Positions 9,758 to 18,243 of a DNA stretch of 46,331 bases are shown here, piece after piece. Both the position numbers and the translations under genes were made by a program. A model generated the notes under the pieces. It saw only the letters and a list, made by a program, of their open reading frames with translations. It did no database searches and was not told where the DNA came from. The stretch is from UBA7672 sp964529555 (GTDB taxonomy: Bacteria > Pseudomonadota > Alphaproteobacteria > Caulobacterales > Hyphomonadaceae), in assembly GCA_964529555.1 (NCBI GenBank), contig CAZGWV010000019.1, forward strand, positions 1 to 46,331, read 5' to 3'. Each line of letters opens with the position of its first letter. The stretch's first letter is position 1.

Positions 9758-11035
9758 ATGCCGTTCATGAAGCGTTTCCGGCCAGATCGCCTCGAAACCA
9801 GCCTTCCTTCAGCGGGTTGGACGCGCCGAAGCGCGATAGTCGCGGGCGCGGCCGGCCTCGTCGCGTGCAGCAATCCGCCGGTCGCGGCGCAGGGACCAGG
9901 TACGGAGGTTCTCTGGCCGCGCCAGGGGCCGCCCGTGCTGCGTGGCGCGGTGATCGCCCAGCGGCGGCGGCGCGTGGCGGTGGATGGCGAAACGTTCGGC
10001 GGCGGTAGGCTGGTTCTGCCGACTTATCGGAAGTCCGATTTCGACGCGCTGGCCGAAGCGGGCGCCAACCTCGTCGTGATGTCGTTTCCTGAATTGTGGT
10101 CGGTCGGAACGCCGTGGCGCAGGGACGCTGCGATGGCCGACGCGCTGGGGCGGCAACTCGACGATGCGCGAGCGGCCGGGCTTTATGTCGTGCTGGCGCT
10201 GCGCTCGGGGCCGGGGAGATCGGACTTTGTCTTCCATCGCGATGCGGCGGGCGACTGGTTTCCGGCAAACCTGATCGTCGACTCGATCTGGCGCGATCGC
10301 GATGCGCAGGCGGCATGGGGCGCGATGTGCGCGGACGCCGCGCGGCTGGTCGCCGGGCGCAGCGAGATTGCGGGCCTCAACATCATGGTGGAGCCCGAGC
10401 CGAATGTCGGCGGGCTCAATCGCGAGGGCGACAGGCTGGGCGCCTGGTCGCCGGAAGAATATCTGGCGCAGGTCGGCGACGTATCCGACTGGAAGCGTAT
10501 CGCGGGCGATGTGGCGCGGGAGGTGAGGGCGGTTGCGCCCACGCTTCCGATCCTGATCTCGCCGCCGGCTTTCGGGCGCACGGATTTCCTGCCTGTGATG
10601 GGCGCGCCGCCTGTCGCGAACACGGTCTGGTGCGTTCACGATTACGAGCCGCGTGCGTTCACGCACCACCCCGAGAATTCAGCCGGCATCGTATTCTTCA
10701 GCGAAGGGGGCGAGCACACCTTCGAGAAGCGGATCGATGCTATGCTGCAATCTGCCAATGCGCCCGTGTTTCTCGGCGAGTTCGGCGCGTCGCGCTGGGC
10801 CGGCGGCGTTGACGCCTACTACGCGGCGCGTGTCGCTGTCTGCGAGGCGCGGGGCGTCAACTGGGCCGCCTTCCGCTGGCCGACGACGGATGCGCGGTAC
10901 GAAGACTCCGACAGCATGTTCAACGTCCTGAAAAGCGGCTGGCGCGATGAGGGTCCGGCGATCGCTACGCTGCGCCCGGCCTGGTCGCGCAACACGGCGC
11001 GTCCTGCCGCGTCGCGGCTGCGCGGACGGAACTAG
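9758..11035 (+). CDS. GH5-like (cellulase-fold) Tat-exported lipoprotein
   Basis: The 425-residue product begins with a twin-arginine-type signal (TRR at residues 22-24, then AIVAGAAGLVAC) ending in a lipobox with Cys37. It is probably an envelope-anchored lipoprotein. The rest resembles glycoside hydrolase family 5: ANLVVMSFPELWS, an acid/base candidate Glu212 in NIMVEPEPN, the conserved VHDY (His294, Tyr296), and a nucleophile candidate Glu341 in APVFLGEFGASRW. The Asn that normally precedes the acid/base Glu is Val here. It is divergent from the flippase, pointing to trimming of a surface polysaccharide; the substrate is unknown. An alternative start is ATG 9767. It overlaps the EamA stop by four bases. 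Confidence 0.82.
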   Translation: MPFMKRFRPDRLETSLPSAGWTRRSAIVAGAAGLVACSNPPVAAQGPGTEVLWPRQGPPVLRGAVIAQRRRRVAVDGETFGGGRLVLPTYRKSDFDALAEAGANLVVMSFPELWSVGTPWRRDAAMADALGRQLDDARAAGLYVVLALRSGPGRSDFVFHRDAAGDWFPANLIVDSIWRDRDAQAAWGAMCADAARLVAGRSEIAGLNIMVEPEPNVGGLNREGDRLGAWSPEEYLAQVGDVSDWKRIAGDVAREVRAVAPTLPILISPPAFGRTDFLPVMGAPPVANTVWCVHDYEPRAFTHHPENSAGIVFFSEGGEHTFEKRIDAMLQSANAPVFLGEFGASRWAGGVDAYYAARVAVCEARGVNWAAFRWPTTDARYEDSDSMFNVLKSGWRDEGPAIATLRPAWSRNTARPAASRLRGRN

Positions 11036-11892
11036 CCGAACTGCAGCAGGCTGAGGCCGCCGGCCAGGAGAATCGCCGCGAAGGTGCGGCGGACGCCGAA
11101 GCCTTCGCGCAGGAACCACCAGCCCATCAGCGCGCCAAAGACCACAGCCGTCTCGCGCATCGCCGACATATAGGCGACGGGGGCGATGGAGAAGCCATAG
11201 AGCGCCATCGAGAACGAGGCGAGCGAGCAGACGCCCGCGCCAAGCCCCGGCCACAGCGCGGCGCGGGCCGACGCCACGAACTGCCGCCGTCCGCGCGTGG
11301 CGAAGGCGATCGTGTTGATGCCGATCCAGTCGAGCAGGAACAGCCAGACGATGAAGCTCCATTGCGACGGTCCCGAGCGCACGCCCTGCGCGTCGATGAC
11401 GTTATAGATCGCGACGCACGCGCCCGTCGCCACGGCCCATAGCAGAGCGGAATTGCGTACCTTGCGCGATCCGCCGAAATTTTTCTCAGGCAGGGCAAAG
11501 ACCACGGCGGCAAGGCTCGCAACCGCGAGGCCGAGGATAGCCAGCGGAGACAGATGCTCGCCCAGCACGATAGCCGCCGCGACGGCCGTCAGCAGCGGCG
11601 CCGAGCCGCGCATCACGGGGAAGACGAGCGAGAGGTCGCCGCGCGAGAGGGCGCGCACCAGTGCGGTCTGGTAAAGCCAGTGCGCTGGCAGCGACAGGGC
11701 GAGGATCATCCAGGTCTGCTGGCTGGGCAGGGGGACGAAAAGGGCGGCTGGAAAGATCAGCACGGCGGACGACAGCGCCATCACGGCGCGCGCGCCGAGA
11801 ATGTCCTTCGCCGCCTTCACGAATGTGTTGGCGCCCGCAAGCGTCACCGCCGAGCCCATGCCGAGCGCGAAGGCGAAGAGTGTGGGGTCCAC
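11032..11892 (-). CDS. EamA/DMT-superfamily permease
   Basis: This 286-residue protein has ten predicted membrane segments in two repeated halves, as in the drug/metabolite transporter superfamily. Examples are FAFALGMGSAVTLAGANTFV at the N-terminus and AVVFGALMGWWFLREGFGV in the second half, where the family's W-x-x-x-x-E motif appears as GWWFLREG. The substrate cannot be inferred. The start is GTG 11892, placed directly after the ftsY stop, so it is probably co-transcribed with mtaB-ftsY. It ends convergent with the GH5-like gene, overlapping by four bases. Confidence 0.85.
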   Translation of the reverse strand: MDPTLFAFALGMGSAVTLAGANTFVKAAKDILGARAVMALSSAVLIFPAALFVPLPSQQTWMILALSLPAHWLYQTALVRALSRGDLSLVFPVMRGSAPLLTAVAAAIVLGEHLSPLAILGLAVASLAAVVFALPEKNFGGSRKVRNSALLWAVATGACVAIYNVIDAQGVRSGPSQWSFIVWLFLLDWIGINTIAFATRGRRQFVASARAALWPGLGAGVCSLASFSMALYGFSIAPVAYMSAMRETAVVFGALMGWWFLREGFGVRRTFAAILLAGGLSLLQFG

Positions 11893-13053
11893 CTACGCGC
11901 CCAGCCCCACCAGCGCGCGCGCGAATGTCTCCGCGCTGAAGGGGTGGAGGTCTTCGGCCTTCTCGCCGACGCCGACGAAGTGGATCGGCACGTCGAATTT
12001 CTCGGCGATGGCGACGAGAACGCCGCCCTTGGCCGTGCCGTCGAGCTTGGTCATCACAAGGCCGGTGACGCCCGCCGTCTCGCGGAACGCTTCGACCTGA
12101 CCCAGCGCATTCTGGCCGACTGTGGCGTCCAGCACGAGAATAACGTCGTGCGGCGCGGTGGGGTCGACCTTGCGGATGGCGCGGACGACTTTCGAGAGTT
12201 CGTCCATCAGCTGCGTCTTGTTCTGCAGCCGGCCGGCGGTGTCGATCAGCACGAGATCGCGGTCTTCCTTTTTCGCCATCTCCACGGCTTCGAATGCGAG
12301 GCTGGCGGCGTCCGCGCCGTTCGGCTTCGAGATGAAGCCCGCGCCGGAACGGTCGGCCCAGACGCGCAGCTGTTCGACGGCGGCGGCGCGGAATGTGTCG
12401 CCAGCGGCCAACAGAACGTTCGCGCCCTGTGCGGAAAGTTTGGCGGCGACCTTGCCTATGGTGGTCGTCTTGCCTGAGCCGTTGACGCCGACGAAGAGCA
12501 CGATGCGCGGGCGCGGGCCGGCGCTGAAATCGACGATCTTCTCGCGCGGCTTCAGGATGGCGGCGACTTCGGTCGCCAACGCCGCCTTGATCTCGTCGCC
12601 GGAAATCTCGCGGTCGAAGCGGTCTTTCGAGAACGCTTTCGCGATGCGCGCGGCGACCTTTGCGCCCATGTCGGACGTGATCAGCAATTCTTCGAGTTCG
12701 TCGAGCGAGTCGCGGTCGATCTTGCGCTTGGAGAGGCCGGCCAACCCATCCGCGAGACGCGAGGAAGACCGGCGCAGCCCCTCGCTCAGCTTGGTGAGGA
12801 CGGACTGTTCGCGCGCGGCGGCCTCTGCGGCGCGCTCGGCTGCGATGCGTTCGGCGGCCTTGCGGATGCCGATGGGGTCGTCGCCCAGCTCGGGCTCGAC
12901 CTGCACGGGCGCATTGCCGAACAGCTGCGCGTCGAGGCTGGCGACGGGCTTGTCGAGTGGAGACGCCGGCGCCTCGCCCGACTTGAGCGGTTCGACAGGG
13001 ATTTCGCCGGTCTTGGGATCCGGCTGCTTCTTCTTGCCCCACCAGAGGATCAT
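11893..13053 (-). CDS. ftsY: Signal recognition particle receptor FtsY
   Basis: FtsY is the GTPase receptor at the inner membrane that docks SRP-ribosome complexes for co-translational membrane insertion. The 386-residue product has an N-terminal acidic/proline-rich A region (about residues 1-90), the N domain with its helical bundle, and the G domain: G1 GVNGSGKTTTIGK, G2-like DTFRAAAVEQL, G3 DTAGRLQNK, G4 TKLDGTAKGG. The start is ATG 13053, overlapping the mtaB stop as ATGA, so translation is coupled. The EamA permease starts immediately after its stop. Confidence 0.97.
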   Translation of the reverse strand: MILWWGKKKQPDPKTGEIPVEPLKSGEAPASPLDKPVASLDAQLFGNAPVQVEPELGDDPIGIRKAAERIAAERAAEAAAREQSVLTKLSEGLRRSSSRLADGLAGLSKRKIDRDSLDELEELLITSDMGAKVAARIAKAFSKDRFDREISGDEIKAALATEVAAILKPREKIVDFSAGPRPRIVLFVGVNGSGKTTTIGKVAAKLSAQGANVLLAAGDTFRAAAVEQLRVWADRSGAGFISKPNGADAASLAFEAVEMAKKEDRDLVLIDTAGRLQNKTQLMDELSKVVRAIRKVDPTAPHDVILVLDATVGQNALGQVEAFRETAGVTGLVMTKLDGTAKGGVLVAIAEKFDVPIHFVGVGEKAEDLHPFSAETFARALVGLGA

Positions 13054-14300
13054 AGCGGCTGTCCGATGAGTTCAGAGGGGGTGCGCGAGGCGAGGCGGAA
13101 GAGGGAGGGGCGGCCGGGCTCGGGCGAGACGCCCGCGATCCGCACCGGCGTGAAATCCGGCAGGCGCGCGCGATTGCCGGCTTCGACCAGCGCCATCGCG
13201 TCTTTGCCGACATGCCGGTCGAGGCGGAGCAACAGACGCTCGGCGCCTTTCTCGCGCAGGCGCGCGGCGCGGGCTTTCACCACGTCGCGCGCGACTTGCG
13301 GCATCTTCGCGGCCGGCGTCTGCGGGCGCGGCGAATAAGGGAAGACGTGCAGGTAATCGATGCCGCACTCATCCACGCTCGCCAGCGTGTTGGCGAACAT
13401 GTCGTCCGTCTCGGTCGGGAAGCCGGCGATCAGGTCGGCGCCGAACGCCATTTCGGGGCGCGCTGCACGCAGGCGGTTGCACAGATCGATGGCGTCCTGG
13501 CGCGAATGGCGGCGCTTCATGCGCTTCAGGATCATGTCGTCGCCGGACTGGAAGCTGAGATGCAGATGCGGCGCGATGCGCTGTTCGTGCGCCAGCAGGT
13601 CGAACAGCGGCTCGTCGATCTCGATGGCGTCGATGGAAGAGAGACGCAGCTGCTTCAGGTCCGGCACGAGCTTGAGGATGCGCGCGACGAGATTTCCGAG
13701 CTTGGGCTGGTTCGGCAGGTCGGCGCCCCATGAGGTAAGATCGACGCCGGTGAGAACGATTTCATAGTGCCCCGTCGCGACGAGGCGCTTCACCTGATCC
13801 ACCACTTCGCCCGCTGCGACGGAGCGCGAATTTCCGCGGCCATAGGGGATGATGCAGAAGGTGCAGCGGTGGTCGCAGCCGGTCTGCACCTGCACGAAGG
13901 CGCGGGCGCGGCCATCGAGGCCATCGACCAGGTGGGCGGCGACTTCGCGCACCTGCATGATGTCGTTCACCTGCACGCGCGCGGCCTCCCCGACGAAGTC
14001 GGTCGCGGTGAAGGTTTCGGCTTTCATCTTCTCCGCATTGCCGATCACGCGGGTGACTTCCGGCATTTCGGCGAACGATGCCGGATCGATCTGGGCGGCG
14101 CAGCCGGTGACGATGATGGAAGCGGTGGGGCGCTCGCGGCGGGCGCGGCGGATGGTCTGGCGGGCCTGGCGCACGGCTTCGGCGGTGACCGCGCAGGTGT
14201 TGACGATGACGGCGTCCTGCAGCCCGGCGGTTTCGGCATGTCCGCGCATCACCTCGGACTCATAGGAATTCAGCCGGCATCCCAGCGTGAGGATGTCGAC
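13050..14300 (-). CDS. mtaB: tRNA t6A37 methylthiotransferase MtaB, 5' end lost in a gap
   Basis: MtaB is a radical-SAM methylthiotransferase that converts t6A37 to ms2t6A37 in certain tRNAs. The visible 416 residues begin at VDILTLGCRLNSYESE, whose Cys is the first of three N-terminal cluster ligands; the others are in NTCAVT and TGCAAQ. The radical-SAM motif is in GCDHRCTFCIIPYGRG (Cx3Cx2C). The extreme N-terminus, probably only a few to a dozen residues, is in the N gap at 14301-14400. The stop overlaps the ftsY start by four bases. Length and motif order are otherwise normal. Confidence 0.95.
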   Translation of the reverse strand, partial: VDILTLGCRLNSYESEVMRGHAETAGLQDAVIVNTCAVTAEAVRQARQTIRRARRERPTASIIVTGCAAQIDPASFAEMPEVTRVIGNAEKMKAETFTATDFVGEAARVQVNDIMQVREVAAHLVDGLDGRARAFVQVQTGCDHRCTFCIIPYGRGNSRSVAAGEVVDQVKRLVATGHYEIVLTGVDLTSWGADLPNQPKLGNLVARILKLVPDLKQLRLSSIDAIEIDEPLFDLLAHEQRIAPHLHLSFQSGDDMILKRMKRRHSRQDAIDLCNRLRAARPEMAFGADLIAGFPTETDDMFANTLASVDECGIDYLHVFPYSPRPQTPAAKMPQVARDVVKARAARLREKGAERLLLRLDRHVGKDAMALVEAGNRARLPDFTPVRIAGVSPEPGRPSLFRLASRTPSELIGQPL

Positions 14301-14400
14301 NNNNNNNNNNNNNNNNNNNNNNNNNNNNNNNNNNNNNNNNNNNNNNNNNNNNNNNNNNNNNNNNNNNNNNNNNNNNNNNNNNNNNNNNNNNNNNNNNNNN
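14301..14400. other. Scaffold gap of 100 Ns
   Basis: There are exactly 100 Ns. Unlike the first gap, I see no shared sequence between the flanks, so some bases are probably missing. The gap removes the start of mtaB and the end of the MarR gene; both lie on the minus strand, so it must contain at least one stop and one start codon. Confidence 0.95.
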
Positions 14401-14850
14401 CTTGTTCAGCAGGCGGGCGAGTTCAAGCGCTTCCTTGTCGTTGACCTGCTTCAGCGCGTCTTCCATCGCGGGGGCATAGACGGCCCACATCGCCTTGCGC
14501 AGGGCGAAACCCTTGGGCGTAGGCTCCAGCAGGTGGCCGCGCTTGTCTTCCTTGCAGGCGATCTTCTTCACCAGCCCGTCCTTCTCCATCCGGTCGACGA
14601 GGCGGGACAGCTGGTAGGGCAGGATGAACAGGGGGATGGCGAGGTCCTTGGGCCGGGCCGGCGCGCCCGCACGCTCCAGTTCCCACAGGACCGTGTACCA
14701 GGAAAGTTCCGGGAACCCCGCATCCTTGAGGGCGCTTTCCACATGGCATTGCACCGCCTGCGACACGCGGCCGAGCGCGATCCAGACCCGCTGCAGGGGG
14801 TCTGAAGGAATTCTAGCCGGTGTCTTTAGCGCTGGTTGTTGCGTTCGCAA
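14401..14850 (-). CDS. MarR-family repressor, 3' end lost in a gap
   Basis: 150 codons of a MarR-type winged-helix regulator are visible: PARPKDLAIPLFILPYQLSR (recognition helix), then LVDRMEKDGLVKKIACKEDK with the wing RGHLLEPTPKG. Only a few C-terminal residues should be missing after LARLLNK. The start is TTG 14850: a stop codon lies directly upstream in frame, and an AGGAG sits six bases before the TTG. It is divergent from an NADPH-dependent FMN reductase. Two copies of GTTGC-N4-GCAAC lie at its start and in the intergenic region, so it probably represses itself and the reductase, perhaps responding to quinones or other electrophiles (inference). Confidence 0.88.
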
Positions 14851-14851
14851 C
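14838..14851. promoter_or_regulatory. Operator 1, GTTGC-N4-GCAAC, over the marR start codon
   Basis: The sequence GTTGCGTTCGCAAC is an inverted repeat with 6-base arms and a 2-base centre. It shares the GTTGC-N4-GCAAC pattern with the site at 14864. It covers the TTG start codon of the MarR gene, so a bound repressor would block its own gene. Confidence 0.75.
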
Positions 14852-14863
14852 TAAAACTCCTAT

Positions 14864-14877
14864 GTTGCATATGCAAC
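14864..14877. promoter_or_regulatory. Operator 2, GTTGC-N4-GCAAC, between marR and the FMN reductase
   Basis: The sequence GTTGCATATGCAAC is a perfect 14-base palindrome with the same arms as the site at 14838; their centres are 26 bases apart. Its place in the divergent intergenic region suits control of both genes by the MarR protein. Confidence 0.78.
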
Positions 14878-14946
14878 AAAGTGATGGATCGACCATCCGT
14901 CAAGACCTGACCTCCAAATCCTTAGCTTTGAAAGGACTTCCACGCC

Positions 14947-15504
14947 ATGACCCGCAAGATCGCCGTACTGGTTGGCTCGCTCCGCAAGGACAGCTTCAGC
15001 CGCAAGATCGCGAAGAATATCGCGGCGCTCGCGCCCGCCGGCTTTACGTTCGAGGAAATCGATATCTCGATCGTCGGCTTCTACAATCAGGATCTCGACG
15101 GCAAGGAGCCGCAGTCCTGGCGCGATCTGCGCGCGAAGATCAAGGGGGCGGACGCCGTGCTGTTCGTGACGCCCGAGTACAACCGCTCAGTTCCCGGCGT
15201 GTTGAAGAATGCCATCGACATCGCCTCGCGCCCGTATGGCCAGAGCGCCTTCGACGGCAAGCCGGCGGCTGTCGTCTCGAACTCGCCGGGCAATATCGGC
15301 GGCTTCGGCGCGCACCATCATCTGCGCCAGACGCTGGCCTTCCTCAACATGCCCACACTGCAGCAGCCCGAGATGTACCTCTCCGGCGTCGGCGGGTGGT
15401 TCGACGACGCGGGCAATGTGAAGGACGAGAAGACGCGCGACTTCCTCGCGAACTTCGCCAAGACCTTCGCGCAGTGGATTGAAACGACTTCCAAGGCCGC
15501 CTGA
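14947..15504 (+). CDS. NADPH-dependent FMN reductase (ChrR/azoreductase-like)
   Basis: This 185-residue flavodoxin-fold protein belongs to the NADPH-dependent FMN reductase family (chromate/quinone reductases such as ChrR). The FMN phosphate loop is GSLRKDSFSRK, and the family motif is TPEYNRSVPGVLKNAIDIAS. These enzymes reduce quinones, azo dyes or chromate by two electrons and protect against redox stress; the natural substrate here is unknown. The start is ATG 14947 with AAAGGA about 10 bases upstream. It is controlled, most likely, by the divergent MarR repressor through the two operators. A strong hairpin terminator follows at 15523. Confidence 0.93.
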   Translation: MTRKIAVLVGSLRKDSFSRKIAKNIAALAPAGFTFEEIDISIVGFYNQDLDGKEPQSWRDLRAKIKGADAVLFVTPEYNRSVPGVLKNAIDIASRPYGQSAFDGKPAAVVSNSPGNIGGFGAHHHLRQTLAFLNMPTLQQPEMYLSGVGGWFDDAGNVKDEKTRDFLANFAKTFAQWIETTSKAA

Positions 15505-15522
15505 GGAGGCGGAGGTCAAACT

Positions 15523-15551
15523 TGCGGGGCCCCGACCGGCCCCGCATTTTT
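15523..15551 (+). terminator. Rho-independent terminator after the FMN reductase
   Basis: The stem GCGGGGCC/GGCCCCGC with a six-base loop is followed by A and five Ts. It lies between the convergent FMN reductase and iorB-like genes. Confidence 0.85.
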
Positions 15552-15559
15552 GAGTTCGA

Positions 15560-17716
15560 CTACGCTTTCGCGCCGAGCGGCAGCTTCGTGTAGGTCTTGC
15601 CGGTGGCGGCCAGCAGTGCGTTTGCGACGGCCGGGCCGATCGGCGGCACGCCGGGTTCGCCAACGCCCGTCGGCGGCTCGGTCGAGGGCACGATGTGGAC
15701 TTCCACCTTCGGCATCTGGCTCATGCGCAGCACGTTGTAGTCGTAGAGGTTCGACTGCACCGGCGCGCCATCCTTCAGCGTCAGCGCTTCGCCAAGGACG
15801 GCGGAGAGGCCATAGCCGATGCCGCCTTCCATCTGCGAGCGCACGATGTCCGGGTTGATGGCGATGCCGCAATCGACCGCGCATACCACGCGATCGACGT
15901 GGAACGTGCCGTCTGCGTTGACCGTGACGTCGGCCACTTCCGCAACATAGGACGCGAACGAGTGATGCACGGCGACGCCGCGTGTCTTGCCGGCGGGCAC
16001 GGGGCCTGCCTTCTCGACGGCGAGATTCAGCACGGCCAGCTGGCGCGGATGTTTCGCCAGAAGCGTGCGGCGCAGGTCGACAGGATCCTTGCCGGCCTTG
16101 CGCGCGGCCACGTCGAAGAAGTGCTCCTTCGCATAGGCCGTGTGGGTGTGGCCCACCGAGCGCCACCAGAGAATCGACACCGGGTTCTTCACCAGGTGAA
16201 CGTCGACGCTGATGTTCGGGATGTCATACGCGATATCGTTCGACCCCTCGATCGAGGAAAAATCCGGCTGGCCGTTGTCGAACAGCGTGCCGGCCATGAT
16301 CGACTGGATCGCGGTGCGGTCGCCCCACGCCTCTATCGCGCCGTTGTCGATGCGCGCTGTCATGCGGTGGATGTTCATCGGGCGGTATTTGCCCGAGCGG
16401 ATGTCGTCCTCGCGCGTCCACATCAGCTTCACGGGCGCCTTGCCGTTGATCGCCTTGGCGATCTGGGCGGCTTCCGAGACGAGGTCCGCATCCGGCGTCG
16501 CGCGGCGCCCGAACGATCCGCCGGCCAGCATCGTGGTGATGGTGACCTGCTCCGGCGCGAGGCCGAGCACGGCGCAGGCGGCGCCCTGATCGCCCGTGGG
16601 CATTTGCGAGCCTGAGTGGATCGTGGCCGAGACGCCCGGCTTGTAGTCGATGACGCAGTTCAGCGGCTCCATTGGCGCGTGGGCGAGGTAGGGGAATTCG
16701 AAGTCCGCCGTGATGACTTCGCCCGCGCCGGTGAGGCCGGCAGCCCCTTTGCCTTCCTTGCGGGCTTCAAGGCCCGGCCTGGCGAGGAGTTTCCTGTAGT
16801 CCGCGAGCATGGCGTCGGTGGAGCGCTTCTCGGCGGCGCTGTCGTCCCAGGTGATCTTCAGCGCCTCGCGGCCTTTCTTGACCGCCCAGAAGTTCGTGCC
16901 GAGCACGGCGACGCCTTGGGGGATCTGCACCACGTCCGTCACGCCCGCGATGGCTCTGGCGGCCGTGTCATCGACGCTGCCGACCTTGCCGCCGAATTTC
17001 GGGCTACGGGCGACGAGCGCGGTGAGGGCGCCTTCGGGCTGGTAATCCAGCGCATAGGCGGCCTTCGCCTGCACCTTGTCGGGTGTATCGAGACGGCCGA
17101 ATTTCTTCGACGGATCGCGGTCCTTGCCAATGAATTCATAGGCCGACGCATCCTTGTAGGTCAGCGTCGCAACATCGGGCGGGGTGATCGCCGATGCCTC
17201 TGCCGCCAGTTCGCCGAACGTCGCCCTGCGATTGCCGGACTCGACCGAGCCTTTGACGACCAGAACGTCGGAGGGATCGACGCCCCACTTTTTGGCCGCC
17301 GCCTGACGCAGCATTTCGCGCGCCGAAGCGCCGGCTGCGCGCAGCTGTTGCCATGACGAGAAGATGGCGGTGGAGCCGCCCGTGCCCATCATGCCGCCGA
17401 AAGCCGGGTTGCCGTATTTGGCGTTGTCGGCGGGCGAGTGTTCGAAGCGCATCTGGCTCCAGTCGGCGTCGATTTCCTCGGCAACGATGGTGGCAAGGCC
17501 GGTCGAGACGCCCTGGCCAAGCTCGATGTGGCGCAGATAGACGGTGACCGTATTGTCAGAGCCGACGCGGACATAGTCGCCCAGCTGGCTCAGCGTTACG
17601 GGGCCGGCGGCTTCGGAGCCTCCGACCGTGCAGCCAACGGCAAGACCGGCGGTTCCAAGACCGATCGCTCCGATGACGAAGCGGCGCGAAGGGGAGAAGG
17701 TTGCTGTGTCAGCCAT
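15560..17716 (-). CDS. Molybdopterin-binding large subunit, isoquinoline 1-oxidoreductase beta type
   Basis: This 718-residue protein is of the xanthine dehydrogenase/aldehyde oxidase superfamily, IorB branch, which binds the molybdenum cofactor and hydroxylates aldehydes or N-heterocycles. The N-terminus has a twin-arginine signal (SPSRRFVIGAIGLGTAGLAV, Arg11-Arg12), so it is probably exported folded with its partner. Family motifs include HIELGQGVSTGLATIVAEE, GGSFGRRATPDAD and the C-terminal GVGEPGVPPIGPAVANAL, which holds the catalytic Glu. The start is ATG 17716, five bases after the small-subunit stop. The substrate is not deducible; the electron acceptor is usually a cytochrome in this branch. 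Confidence 0.92.
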   Translation of the reverse strand: MADTATFSPSRRFVIGAIGLGTAGLAVGCTVGGSEAAGPVTLSQLGDYVRVGSDNTVTVYLRHIELGQGVSTGLATIVAEEIDADWSQMRFEHSPADNAKYGNPAFGGMMGTGGSTAIFSSWQQLRAAGASAREMLRQAAAKKWGVDPSDVLVVKGSVESGNRRATFGELAAEASAITPPDVATLTYKDASAYEFIGKDRDPSKKFGRLDTPDKVQAKAAYALDYQPEGALTALVARSPKFGGKVGSVDDTAARAIAGVTDVVQIPQGVAVLGTNFWAVKKGREALKITWDDSAAEKRSTDAMLADYRKLLARPGLEARKEGKGAAGLTGAGEVITADFEFPYLAHAPMEPLNCVIDYKPGVSATIHSGSQMPTGDQGAACAVLGLAPEQVTITTMLAGGSFGRRATPDADLVSEAAQIAKAINGKAPVKLMWTREDDIRSGKYRPMNIHRMTARIDNGAIEAWGDRTAIQSIMAGTLFDNGQPDFSSIEGSNDIAYDIPNISVDVHLVKNPVSILWWRSVGHTHTAYAKEHFFDVAARKAGKDPVDLRRTLLAKHPRQLAVLNLAVEKAGPVPAGKTRGVAVHHSFASYVAEVADVTVNADGTFHVDRVVCAVDCGIAINPDIVRSQMEGGIGYGLSAVLGEALTLKDGAPVQSNLYDYNVLRMSQMPKVEVHIVPSTEPPTGVGEPGVPPIGPAVANALLAATGKTYTKLPLGAKA

Positions 17717-17721
17717 GGCGG

Positions 17722-18174
17722 TTACCCCATGATCTCGGAAGCGCGTGCGACGGCGCCGCGAATGCGGTGATAGGTGGCGCACCGGCAGATGTTCGAATTC
17801 ATGCCGTCGGTGATGTCCTGCTCGGTGGGTTTGGGCTTCTCCGCGAGGAGGGCTGCTGCAGCCAGCATCTGGCCCGACTGGCACCAGCCGCACTGAACGA
17901 CGTCCAGCTCGGTCCAGGCCTGCCGCACGGCTTTGCCGGCCGGCGTGTCGAGACCTTCGATTGTGGTGATCTTCTTGCCTTCGAGCGAGGCCGCGGGCGT
18001 GACGCACGCCCGCGTGGGCGCGCCATCGACCAGCACCGTGCATGCGCCGCAGGCAGCAACGCCGCAGCCGAACTTCGTGCCGGTCATTTTGAGGTCTTCA
18101 CGCAGATACCAGAGCAGGGGGCGATCTTCCTCTCCGGTATAGTCCTGTTCCTTGCCGTTGATGGTCAGCTTCAT
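17722..18174 (-). CDS. (2Fe-2S)-binding small subunit, isoquinoline 1-oxidoreductase alpha type
   Basis: This 150-residue protein carries two [2Fe-2S] clusters between the molybdenum site and an external acceptor. The plant-ferredoxin-type cluster uses Cys37, Cys42, Cys45 and Cys57 (FGCGVAACGACTVLV), and the second uses Cys95, Cys98, Cys130 and Cys132 (QCGWCQSGQ and NICRCATYHRIR). There is no signal sequence; it would travel with the Tat-signalled large subunit. It is the first gene of the two-gene operon. About 70 bases upstream is a perfect inverted repeat, GTGAGC-ATTC-GCTCAC, a probable repressor site. Confidence 0.93.
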   Translation of the reverse strand: MKLTINGKEQDYTGEEDRPLLWYLREDLKMTGTKFGCGVAACGACTVLVDGAPTRACVTPAASLEGKKITTIEGLDTPAGKAVRQAWTELDVVQCGWCQSGQMLAAAALLAEKPKPTEQDITDGMNSNICRCATYHRIRGAVARASEIMG

Positions 18175-18243
18175 GGCAACCCTCCGCCTGCAGCTATGAT
18201 CGATCGCGCCGCGTGTTTTCGCGTCAGCGCGTTATGGCCCTAT

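Noticed and set aside
11486..13213. A 575-codon minus-strand frame across ftsY
   Set aside because: It is a shifted reading of the ftsY/EamA region with Arg-rich, repetitive text. The real FtsY GTPase motifs are in the neighbouring frame.
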